Shown here piece after piece: positions 1 to 5,498 of a DNA stretch of 5,498 bases. Source of the stretch: JBBQKI01 sp038326725. GTDB taxonomy: Bacteria; Bacteroidota; Bacteroidia; Flavobacteriales; Flavobacteriaceae. Made by a program: the position numbers and the translations under genes. Where the stretch lies: positions 1-5,498 of the forward strand of contig JBBQKI010000069.1 of the NCBI GenBank assembly GCA_038326725.1, written 5' to 3'. Under the pieces are notes generated by a model, which was not told the DNA's origin, ran no database searches, and saw only the letters and a list, made by a program, of their open reading frames with translations. Each line of letters begins with the position of its first letter. Position 1 is the first letter of the stretch.

Positions 1-1
1 G

Positions 2-97
2 GGAAGTAGTGAAAACTTCTTTTTGAAAAAGCAAATCATAGCTTTTAACAAGATTTTGATTGAAAATAACCTAAGCTTTTGTAATTTAGAATCTTAA
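2..97 (+). CDS. Possible 3' end of an upstream gene (partial, low confidence)
   Basis: One plus-strand frame is open from the window edge to a TAA at 95-97. It would encode a 31-residue C-terminal tail rich in Lys, Ile, Asn and Phe (for example FFLKKQIIAFNKIL), with codon choice like that of the flanking genes. If real, the gene ends 17 bases before the lipoprotein start, so the two could be co-transcribed. The evidence is weak. Two other plus frames end within the first 26 bases and could equally be the real end, and a minus-strand frame from an ATG at 39-37 is also open to the edge. No family is recognisable from so short a piece. Confidence 0.27.
   Translation, partial: GSSENFFLKKQIIAFNKILIENNLSFCNLES
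60..89 (+). promoter_or_regulatory. Candidate Bacteroidota promoter for the lipoprotein gene
   Basis: TTG at 60-62, then exactly 19 bases, then TAATTTAG at 82-89. This fits the known Bacteroidota primary-sigma consensus TTG-N19-TAnnTTTG with one mismatch in the -7 box. Transcription would begin around 94-97, giving a leader of about 20 bases. AT-rich DNA yields such matches by chance, and the site overlaps the possible end of an upstream gene, so it is tentative. Confidence 0.35.
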
Positions 98-114
98 ACC
101 TAAAAAAACATCCA

Positions 115-618
115 ATGAAAAACTTAATTATGATCCTTTCCGTTATGGCAATCGCATTTTACGGTTGCGAAGACAAGAAAAAAGACCTCGCCACACAGTA
201 TGATAAACTGATGGAAGAGAACGACAGCATTGAAATTATGCATTCCCAACATAAAATGATGCATGAGCAAATGATGGGCCGCCATAAAGAGATGTCGCAA
301 CAGTTAATGTCTGGTAAAATTAAAGATTCAAGCCAGCTTGAAGAACTTGCTACAAACGAAGTGATTTTTGAAAAGCATTCAGCAATGTTGAACAGCCACG
401 AAGAGTTGCTTAACAGTCACAAAACCTTAAAAGATGGTTTTGATGGTAAATCTGAAATTGAAATAGAAGCTCAGATTGATGAAATGAAGAAAAACCACGA
501 GAGGATTTTGGACGAGCACGAATCTATGAAAGATGAACATGACAAAATGATGAGGCTGCATGAGGATATGATGAAACAACGTATGGACACGGTAAACGAT
601 ACTGCAAAACCTATGTAA
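115..618 (+). CDS. Small His/Met-rich coiled-coil lipoprotein, unknown function
   Basis: A 167-residue protein. Residues 1-17 form a lipoprotein signal peptide (Lys2, a hydrophobic core, then FYG before Cys18), so the mature protein of about 150 residues should be lipidated on Cys18 and held in an outer or inner membrane. Cys18 is followed by Glu-Asp and then a Lys run. The rest is predicted to be almost entirely helical, strongly charged, and rich in Met (17 after the signal peptide) and His (11). Ten histidines sit at exact seven-residue steps in three clusters: 43/50/57, 88/95/102 and 128/135/142/149. Each is usually followed at +3 and/or +4 by Met, Leu or Ile. This predicts two or three amphipathic helices packing as a coiled coil or bundle with a His stripe. 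Cys18 is the only cysteine. I do not recognise the family. Metal (copper, nickel, zinc) binding is a reasonable guess from composition only. The ATG at 115 is chosen because it gives a complete signal peptide; there is no clear Shine-Dalgarno. Confidence 0.9.
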   Translation: MKNLIMILSVMAIAFYGCEDKKKDLATQYDKLMEENDSIEIMHSQHKMMHEQMMGRHKEMSQQLMSGKIKDSSQLEELATNEVIFEKHSAMLNSHEELLNSHKTLKDGFDGKSEIEIEAQIDEMKKNHERILDEHESMKDEHDKMMRLHEDMMKQRMDTVNDTAKPM

Positions 619-643
619 TATACATTTAAATATAACCTATGAA

Positions 644-679
644 AAATGCCCTTTGACCAAAACCGGTTAAAGGGCATTT
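644..679. terminator. Hairpin terminator shared by convergent genes
   Basis: A 15-base arm at 644-658 pairs with 665-679 around a six-base loop (659-664). The stem includes AAATGCCCTTT pairing with AAAGGGCATTT. In the plus-strand transcript all 15 positions pair, one as G-U (655 with 668). In the minus-strand transcript that position becomes a C-A mismatch. The plus-strand copy is followed by CATTTATATTTATT, and the minus-strand copy runs into TTTTTCATAGG. It lies 25 bases after the lipoprotein stop and 64 bases beyond the minus-strand gene's stop, so it probably ends transcripts from both sides. Confidence 0.85.
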
Positions 680-743
680 CATTTATATTTATTAAATAAT
701 TATTGCTGTATATTTTTGAAACTTTTAATATGAAATTATAAAT

Positions 744-1202
744 CTATTTAATGCCTTCTATAACCAAAAGCGTGGTTATCCAAACAACAAGGCAGGAGAA
801 AAAAATCCCGATTGTATTAGCAAGAAATGCCCGCTTTCTTTCCAAGCGAAAAAGATAGGCCGCAATGGTGCCTGCATAAACTCCTGTTCCGGGCAAGGGG
901 ATTAGCACAAAAATAATTAGGCCCCAAAAACCATATTTATTTATGTTTTTGCCCGCCCCTGTCTTGGCTTTTCGTGCTACATAAATAGCAGCCCGTTTAT
1001 AGAAAAGCCAACGAAAAAAATAGCGATTCACGAAATCAAGAAAAAAGTTCATTAATGGAAAAACCAGAACATTGGCTAAAAAACAAAGTACGAATGCCAA
1101 GTAAATATTCACATCATTCGATAAAGCATATGGAATGCCAACCTTTGCTTCCCCAAAAGGGGAAATGCTCCAAAGCATGGCGATGATAATATCAAGAATC
1201 AA
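744..1202 (-). CDS. Small multidrug-export family membrane protein (COG2426/PF06695-like)
   Basis: A 152-residue, very hydrophobic inner-membrane protein. Two features match the 'putative small multi-drug export protein' family as I know it. One is the N-terminal PFGEAKVGIPYAL (residues 15-27), the counterpart of the family's P-x-x-E-x-x-x-x-IP signature. The other is IPLPGTGVYAGTIAAYL (101-117). Membrane segments are likely at about 33-57, 91-118 and 127-148, with a short hydrophobic or re-entrant piece at 1-16 and a basic loop at 60-90 (many Arg and Lys). Length is normal for the family. Despite the name, the substrate and transport activity of this family are poorly established. The start is TTG at 1202-1200, with an in-frame stop (TAA) five codons upstream. 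The first in-frame ATG (1178-1176) would remove eight hydrophobic residues just before the conserved motif, so TTG is preferred. It lies downstream of the flavoprotein gene on the same strand, but with a 204-base gap and its own -7 box, so it is probably transcribed separately. Confidence 0.85.
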   Translation of the reverse strand: MILDIIIAMLWSISPFGEAKVGIPYALSNDVNIYLAFVLCFLANVLVFPLMNFFLDFVNRYFFRWLFYKRAAIYVARKAKTGAGKNINKYGFWGLIIFVLIPLPGTGVYAGTIAAYLFRLERKRAFLANTIGIFFSCLVVWITTLLVIEGIK

Positions 1203-1222
1203 TATGTCTGATTTTTAAACGG

Positions 1223-1230
1223 CAAAAATA
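1223..1230 (-). promoter_or_regulatory. Candidate -7 promoter box for the small membrane protein gene
   Basis: Read on the minus strand, 1230-1223 is TATTTTTG, a perfect match to the Bacteroidota -7 element TAnnTTTG, lying 20 bases before the TTG start codon. No TTG is visible at the expected -33 position, so this is only half of the consensus. Confidence 0.4.
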
Positions 1231-1340
1231 ATGCATTTTGAAGAACGGTAAATTTTAATGTTGCTAAAGTTTGCTAAAAAGTAAAGCGTTAAACGTGTAA
1301 CGTGAGAAGTAATAATTTCCTTTTAATTCTTTCTTGTTTC

Positions 1341-1386
1341 CTTCGACTACACTTCCACTACGCTCAGTGGCACCGCTCAGGATGAC
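1341..1386. repeat. Nested short-repeat element resembling an interspersed intergenic repeat
   Basis: Within 46 bases there are two nested duplications. CTTCGACTACA (1341-1351) is followed at once by CTTCCACTACG (1352-1362), nine of eleven bases identical. CGCTCAGTGGCA (1361-1372) is followed by CGCTCAGGATGA (1374-1385). CCACT (1355-1359) and AGTGG (1366-1370) also form a small hairpin. Joining the outer halves gives roughly CTTCGACTACGCTCAGGATG, which resembles dispersed intergenic repeats I recall from many bacterial genomes. That resemblance is from memory. The element lies between two same-strand genes and has no U-run, so it does not look like a normal terminator. Confidence 0.5.
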
Positions 1387-1406
1387 AGATTCTTGCTTGT
1401 TTATTC

Positions 1407-2960
1407 TTACTTCTTGCATCTTAAAACCGCATCAACACAATTCATTCCATCGATAGCGGCGGAAATAATACCCCCAGCATAACCCGCGCCCTCCCCGCAC
1501 GGATAAAATCCTTTCACTTCAATATGCTCCAGGGTTTCCGGATTTCTTGGAATGGATATAGGGGAAGAAGTCCGACTTTCCGGCGCATGCAAAACAGCAT
1601 CGTTGGTATAATAGCCCTTCATTTTTTTTCCGAAAACCACAAATGCTTTTCGCAAACGGTCGGTAATTAATGGGGGCAGCACCTTATTCAAATCTGCGGA
1701 AACTATTCCGGGTTGGTATGAAGTTTTTGGAAAATCTGTGGAAATCATACCATTCACAAAGTCGATCATCCGTTGTGCGGGCACGCGTTGTGTTTTTCCA
1801 CCCGCTATCCAGCATGCCTTTTCCACTTCTTTCTGAAAATTTAAACAAACAAATGGATCTTCCGGAGTATAATTTGGAAGGTCTTTCGGTTCAACACTCA
1901 CTACTATCCCCGAATTTGCATAAGGATTGTTACGCTTGCTCGGGCTCCAACCATTCGTCACCACTTCGGTGGGCTCTGTGGCGCATGGCGCAATAATTCC
2001 GCCCGGACACATACAAAATGAATATACCCCCATTCCGTCCACCTGTTCCACCAAGCTGTATGAAGCCGGCGGCAAATAGGGATTCTCCCCTTCCCCGTGG
2101 TATTGGATGTTGTCTATTAAAAGTTGCTGGTGCTCCACCCGCACGCCGATGGCAAAAGCTTTGGCTTCCAGTTTTACTTTCTTTTTGTGAAGCAAATAAA
2201 ATATATCGCGGGCAGAATGCCCGGTTGCCAAAATTACATTATCAAAATCCATCCACTTATCATCGTTAATTTGGATGGCTTTTATGTTTCCTTTCTCAAT
2301 TTTAAAATCGGTGAGTTTGGAATTAAAATGCACCTCTCCCCCAGCTTTCAAAATTGCTTCGCGCATGGAGGTTATTATTTTGGGAAGTTTGTTGGTGCCT
2401 ATGTGCGGGTGGGCATCCACCAAAATAGTTGCCTCGGCCCCAAAATGAACAAACCATTGCATCGCCTTCAGCACGTTACCGCGTTTTTTGGAACGGGTAT
2501 ATAGCTTTCCGTCGGAATAGGTACCGGCCCCACCTTCCCCAAAACAGTAATTGGATTCTGGATTTACGGTCTGTTCTTTGTTGATTTTTGCCAAATCCCT
2601 TCGCCGTTCCCTAACGTCTTTTCCCCTCTCAAACACTATAGGTTTCAAGCCTCCTTCAATTGCTCGTAGGGCGGCGAAAAGCCCTGCGGGGCCTGCGCCA
2701 ATTATGGCTATTTCTTTGGCTCTTGTAACGTTTTGTGAAATAAATGACGGAATGGTTTCCCTATTTTCATCCTTCTCCCACAACTCTATTTGCAGATTAA
2801 GTTTTATAGGCAATCGTCTTGCATCAAGGGAACGCTTTCGTATTTGCCAGTCTGCCAAGTTGTTTTTATTGAATTTTGCTTTTTTTAAAGCAAGTTCCAA
2901 CAAGTAATTTTCATCTTCCTGTTGTTGCGGCAAAACCGAAATTTGTACAAGGGTGCTCAT
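1407..2960 (-). CDS. FAD-dependent dehydrogenase, COG2509 type
   Basis: A 517-residue cytoplasmic flavoprotein with no signal peptide. Residues 1-62 form a small N-terminal alpha/beta domain with the conserved-looking IRKRSLDARR (40-49). A Rossmann dinucleotide-binding fold begins at about 84, with IGAGPAG (87-93) and the acidic FERG (110-113) that should hold the FAD ribose. NYCFGEGGAGTYSDGKLYTR (137-156) is a hallmark of this family. ATGHSARD (245-252) is the second flavin-contact motif of the fold. FCMCPGG (315-321) and PCGEGAGYAGGI (487-498), the latter near the C terminus, complete the usual pattern. Length is normal and all motifs are intact, so it should be active. The family is annotated only as an NAD(P)/FAD-dependent oxidoreductase or 'uncharacterised FAD-dependent dehydrogenase'; I know of no established substrate. 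The start is ATG at 2960-2958, where the first beta strand (LVQISVL) begins. The gene is divergent from the receptor gene across 220 bases. No clear promoter was found for it. Confidence 0.93.
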   Translation of the reverse strand: MSTLVQISVLPQQQEDENYLLELALKKAKFNKNNLADWQIRKRSLDARRLPIKLNLQIELWEKDENRETIPSFISQNVTRAKEIAIIGAGPAGLFAALRAIEGGLKPIVFERGKDVRERRRDLAKINKEQTVNPESNYCFGEGGAGTYSDGKLYTRSKKRGNVLKAMQWFVHFGAEATILVDAHPHIGTNKLPKIITSMREAILKAGGEVHFNSKLTDFKIEKGNIKAIQINDDKWMDFDNVILATGHSARDIFYLLHKKKVKLEAKAFAIGVRVEHQQLLIDNIQYHGEGENPYLPPASYSLVEQVDGMGVYSFCMCPGGIIAPCATEPTEVVTNGWSPSKRNNPYANSGIVVSVEPKDLPNYTPEDPFVCLNFQKEVEKACWIAGGKTQRVPAQRMIDFVNGMISTDFPKTSYQPGIVSADLNKVLPPLITDRLRKAFVVFGKKMKGYYTNDAVLHAPESRTSSPISIPRNPETLEHIEVKGFYPCGEGAGYAGGIISAAIDGMNCVDAVLRCKK

Positions 2961-3180
2961 GGGCTAAAGATACTTTAGAAGCAACAAAAAACAAATTCCA
3001 AATAACATCCCCAACCCTAATCACTAATTCACTGAAAACCGAGAATCGTGCAACCGTTAAAATATATTTAAACTTTCGGTTAAAATCCGTTTGCTTAAAA
3101 CATTATGGTAATTTTAAAATAAAAAACTAATCACCATTTGGAAGGTGGGTTATTCAAGGTAATTTTTTTTATTTTCATAA
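2961..3180. other. Divergent intergenic region
   Basis: This 220-base AT-rich stretch separates the divergent flavoprotein and receptor genes and must hold both promoters. Only the receptor side gives a reasonable promoter match. I see no riboswitch-like fold, long palindrome, Fur-box-like 19-base inverted repeat or small gene in it. Confidence 0.6.
3138..3167 (+). promoter_or_regulatory. Candidate Bacteroidota promoter for the TonB-dependent receptor
   Basis: TTG at 3138-3140, then exactly 19 bases, then TAATTTTT at 3160-3167. This matches TTG-N19-TAnnTTTG except for the last base. The start of transcription would fall near 3172, leaving a leader of only about nine bases before the ATG. That is short and lowers confidence. 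The T-rich tract at 3163-3175 makes a chance match easy. Confidence 0.33.
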
Positions 3181-5460
3181 ATGCAAAAAAAATATATCCT
3201 GGCGGTTTTATTTTTAACCGCCTTTTTTAATTCGGTGCAATCCCAACAAATAAGTGGGACAATTCAGGCGGAAAATAACAGCCCGATCGAGAATGTATTG
3301 GTAATAATTAATGAAAAAACCATTGCCACCACTAATGAAAGGGGGAATTTTATACTTCCTGAAAATTTTGATCTTCCACTTTCCATAATATTTCAACATC
3401 CGGAATATATATCAAAACCTGTAACTCTTGTACAAACCGATGCCGTTTATTATTTATCAAAAACCCAAAATTTAGGGGAAGTTTTCATTTCATCTTCCTA
3501 CCAAAAAGAAAGCAGGGTCATAGTTCCCACTTCCAAAATTAGCGCGGAAATCATTGAAAATTATAGCCCATTGGACCTACACGTTTCCCTAAACCGCATC
3601 CCGGGAATTTATGTGCAAAGCGGGGCGCAGAATACAAATCGTATCATAATCCGAGGTGTTGGCTCGCGGACGCTTTATGGCACCGATAAAATCCGAGCTT
3701 ATTTTAACGGCATCCCAATCACAAACGGGGTGGGCGAAACCGCCATCGATATTTTTGATCCCGATGATCTCGAAAACATCGAGATAGTGAAAGGGCCGAA
3801 AGCAACCCATTATGGCACAAACCTCGGCGGGACCATGTTGCTGAACTCTAAAGAACCCATTCCCCGGACTGCTGCCGTGAAAAACAATATGACGGTTGGG
3901 TCATTTGGATTGTTTAAGAACAGTATAACGGCCAATCTTGCCGAGGAAGATTTTTCTGTGCATTTTAATTATGATTATTTAAAAACCGATGGTTTCCGGG
4001 ACAATAGTAATTTCCTGCGGAAAAGCTATTTGTTGACCGCGAAATATTCCGTGTCGGATAATTCGGAAATGAACCTCATTTTCAACCAAACTGATTATTT
4101 TGCGGAAATCCCCAGTTCGCTTGGCATTACCGATTTTACGGAAAACCCAGAAAATGCAGCGTTTAGTTGGGCACAGGCACAGGGTTTCGAGGACAATAAA
4201 CAAACCTTAGCGGGGCTTGGTTTTAGCCATCGTTTCAGCGAAAATTTCAGCAATAGCAGCAGTGTTTTTTATAATTATTTGGACCATTATGAACCCCGGC
4301 CCTTCAATATTTTAGATGAATATACCCAAGGTTTTGGGGGACGGACGCTGTTCACAAAGTCGTTTCAGGCTTTTCAAAACATGGCGGAACTAAGCTTTGG
4401 GGGCGAATTTTATAAGGATGAATATTACTGGAAAACCATTGAAAACCTATACGAGGATAACAACGGCAATGGCAGTTTGGCGGGAAATACTTTAAGCAAT
4501 AACGAAGAATACCGGGAGCAGTTAAATGTTTTTGCTTCGCTCCTCCTCCCCTTTTCCCAAAAACTTAAAGCACAATTGGGTCTTAATTTCAATACCACCA
4601 ATTACGATTTTCAGGATGAGTTCAATTCAGGTGAAAGCAACAAAAGCGCACAGCGGCAGTTCGAGCCTATCTTTGCGCCCAATTTGAACATGACGTACCA
4701 AGTGATCCAGCAAGCTAAAATCTACGGCAACATCAGCCGTGGTTTCAATTACCCCAACGTTGAAGAAACTTTGACCCCCGAGGGCGTGATAAATCCCGAT
4801 ATTGGTCCTGAAAAAGGGTGGAATTATGAATTGGGTACAGCGGTTTCACTTTTTAAGGAAAAACTAAACCTAAACGTGGCAGGGTATATTTTGGAAATAG
4901 AAGATTTACTGGTAGCGCAACGCGTGGGCGATGATCAGTACATTGGCCGAAATGCCGGGAAAACCTCTCATAAGGGCATTGAAATTTCTTTAGAGCATAC
5001 CTTCAACCTTTCTGAAAAAGTGCAGTTGCAATCTTTTGCGAATGCTTCCTTTAACGATCATTCCTATGTGGAATTCAGCGATGGAGATAATGATTTTTCG
5101 GGCAACGCGCTAACTGGGGTGCCGGACAAAACGATTTCAGCGGGAATCAACCTGAAACATCAAAATGGTTTGTTTTTATTTTCAAACTTCCAACATGTGG
5201 GCGAAATCCCAATGAACGATGCCAATAATTTATACAATGAATCTTATACGGTGGCAAACCTTAAAACAGGGTATACCGCAAAGGTTTCCCGTAATATTAT
5301 TTTGGAAGGGAATTTGGGGGTAAACAATATTGCGGATAAAAAATATGCCTCAGCTATATTGATAAATGCCACAGGGTTCGGCAATAACGAGCCACGCTAT
5401 TATTATCCGGGGATGCCAAGAAATTATTATGGAGGGGTAAAATTAGTATTTGGTCTTTAG
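3181..5460 (+). CDS. TonB-dependent outer-membrane receptor with carboxypeptidase-regulatory-like N-terminal domain
   Basis: A complete 759-residue receptor for energy-driven uptake of a large or scarce solute across the outer membrane. Residues 1-21 are a Sec signal peptide (KK, hydrophobic core, probable cleavage after SVQS). Residues 22-93 form a beta-sandwich of the CarboxypepD_reg/CarbopepD_reg_2 kind (GTIQAENNSPIENVLVIIN, then TTNERGNFILP). A linker at 94-110 contains LGEVFISSS, a possible TonB-contact segment. The plug is about 112-222, with the usual landmarks RIPGIYV (139-145), IRGVGSR (157-163), NGIPITNG (176-183), IEIVKGP (200-206) and YGTNLGGTMLL (211-221). The remainder, about 235-759, is a barrel of alternating strands. 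It includes the late-barrel motif NPDIGPEKGWNYELG (538-552), LGVNNIADKKY (712-722) and a C-terminal strand ending GGVKLVFGL. Size and plug resemble siderophore/cobalamin-type receptors rather than the longer SusC type of about 1000 residues, but the ligand cannot be read from sequence. No SusD-like gene is visible. ATG 3181 is chosen because it starts the signal peptide. Confidence 0.95.
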   Translation: MQKKYILAVLFLTAFFNSVQSQQISGTIQAENNSPIENVLVIINEKTIATTNERGNFILPENFDLPLSIIFQHPEYISKPVTLVQTDAVYYLSKTQNLGEVFISSSYQKESRVIVPTSKISAEIIENYSPLDLHVSLNRIPGIYVQSGAQNTNRIIIRGVGSRTLYGTDKIRAYFNGIPITNGVGETAIDIFDPDDLENIEIVKGPKATHYGTNLGGTMLLNSKEPIPRTAAVKNNMTVGSFGLFKNSITANLAEEDFSVHFNYDYLKTDGFRDNSNFLRKSYLLTAKYSVSDNSEMNLIFNQTDYFAEIPSSLGITDFTENPENAAFSWAQAQGFEDNKQTLAGLGFSHRFSENFSNSSSVFYNYLDHYEPRPFNILDEYTQGFGGRTLFTKSFQAFQNMAELSFGGEFYKDEYYWKTIENLYEDNNGNGSLAGNTLSNNEEYREQLNVFASLLLPFSQKLKAQLGLNFNTTNYDFQDEFNSGESNKSAQRQFEPIFAPNLNMTYQVIQQAKIYGNISRGFNYPNVEETLTPEGVINPDIGPEKGWNYELGTAVSLFKEKLNLNVAGYILEIEDLLVAQRVGDDQYIGRNAGKTSHKGIEISLEHTFNLSEKVQLQSFANASFNDHSYVEFSDGDNDFSGNALTGVPDKTISAGINLKHQNGLFLFSNFQHVGEIPMNDANNLYNESYTVANLKTGYTAKVSRNIILEGNLGVNNIADKKYASAILINATGFGNNEPRYYYPGMPRNYYGGVKLVFGL

Positions 5461-5498
5461 AAGTGTTTTGCTGTCTGCATACTTGTTTCGTGAATGGT

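Noticed and set aside
1..24. Terminator-like hairpin: GAAGT (3-7) pairing with ACTTC (15-19), followed by five T
   Set aside because: The stem is only five base pairs with a seven-base loop, and it falls inside an open frame running to 97. Without the upstream gene it cannot be called.
1..39. Possible divergent minus-strand gene starting at ATG 39-37 and leaving the window
   Set aside because: Only about 13 codons are visible, the same frame is open upstream of the ATG, and the plus-strand reading is at least as good.
471..677. Minus-strand open frame of 68 codons opposite the lipoprotein
   Set aside because: It is the antisense of the lipoprotein's 3' half and crosses the terminator hairpin. 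Its low-complexity Ser/Ile composition mirrors the coding strand.
1670..2907. Several plus-strand open frames of 83-126 codons opposite the flavoprotein gene
   Set aside because: They overlap a complete, motif-rich gene on the other strand, overlap each other, and show no recognisable domain.
3061..3120. Alternative promoter boxes TCCGTTTG (3086-3093) and TAATTTTA (3109-3116) for the receptor
   Set aside because: Neither has a TTG at the expected distance; the 3138-3167 site fits better.
2876..3130. Plus-strand open frame of 84 codons running from the flavoprotein gene into the intergenic region
   Set aside because: It begins inside the oppositely oriented flavoprotein gene, has no family features, and its C-terminal part is just translated AT-rich spacer.
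3214..4203. Minus-strand open frames of 61-74 codons opposite the receptor gene
   Set aside because: They are short antisense shadows of a complete receptor gene with no signal peptide, motif or promoter of their own.
115..5460. A novel multi-gene defence or mobile system
   Set aside because: The genes are on mixed strands with separate spacers, belong to ordinary envelope and metabolic families apart from the lipoprotein, and there is no integrase, transposase, nuclease, methylase, toxin or repeat array.
5461..5498. Possible terminator or new gene after the receptor
   Set aside because: The 38 bases show no convincing stem-loop or start codon with a usable frame.

Overview
The window looks like chromosomal DNA from a member of the Bacteroidota, most likely a flavobacterium. 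The pointers are AT-rich intergenic DNA, weak or absent Shine-Dalgarno sequences, a TonB-dependent receptor with a carboxypeptidase-regulatory-like N-terminal extension, and promoter-like sites of the TTG-N19-TAnnTTTG kind. No RNA gene, CRISPR array, insertion sequence or phage gene was seen.

Layout. Bases 1-114 may hold the 3' end of an upstream plus-strand gene (open frame to a stop at 97) and a candidate promoter. Bases 115-618 (+) encode a small His/Met-rich, coiled-coil lipoprotein. A strong hairpin at 644-679 separates it from a convergent minus-strand gene at 744-1202, a small membrane protein of the 'small multidrug export' family with a TTG start. A 204-base gap (1203-1406) holds a good -7 promoter box and a nested short repeat that resembles an interspersed intergenic element. 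Bases 1407-2960 (-) encode a 517-residue FAD-dependent dehydrogenase of the uncharacterised COG2509 type. After a 220-base divergent intergenic region, bases 3181-5460 (+) encode a complete 759-residue TonB-dependent outer-membrane receptor. The last 38 bases hold nothing I can identify.

How the genes relate. Nothing shows that the four genes form one pathway. They look like separately transcribed units: the lipoprotein and receptor go to the outer membrane or cell surface, the small membrane protein to the inner membrane, and the flavoprotein to the cytoplasm. The receptor has no SusD-like partner inside the window, although only 38 bases downstream are visible. The most unusual item is the lipoprotein. 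Ten of its eleven histidines fall in three clusters with exact seven-residue spacing, which suggests a helical bundle with a histidine stripe, possibly for metal binding. I see no convincing multi-gene novel system here.
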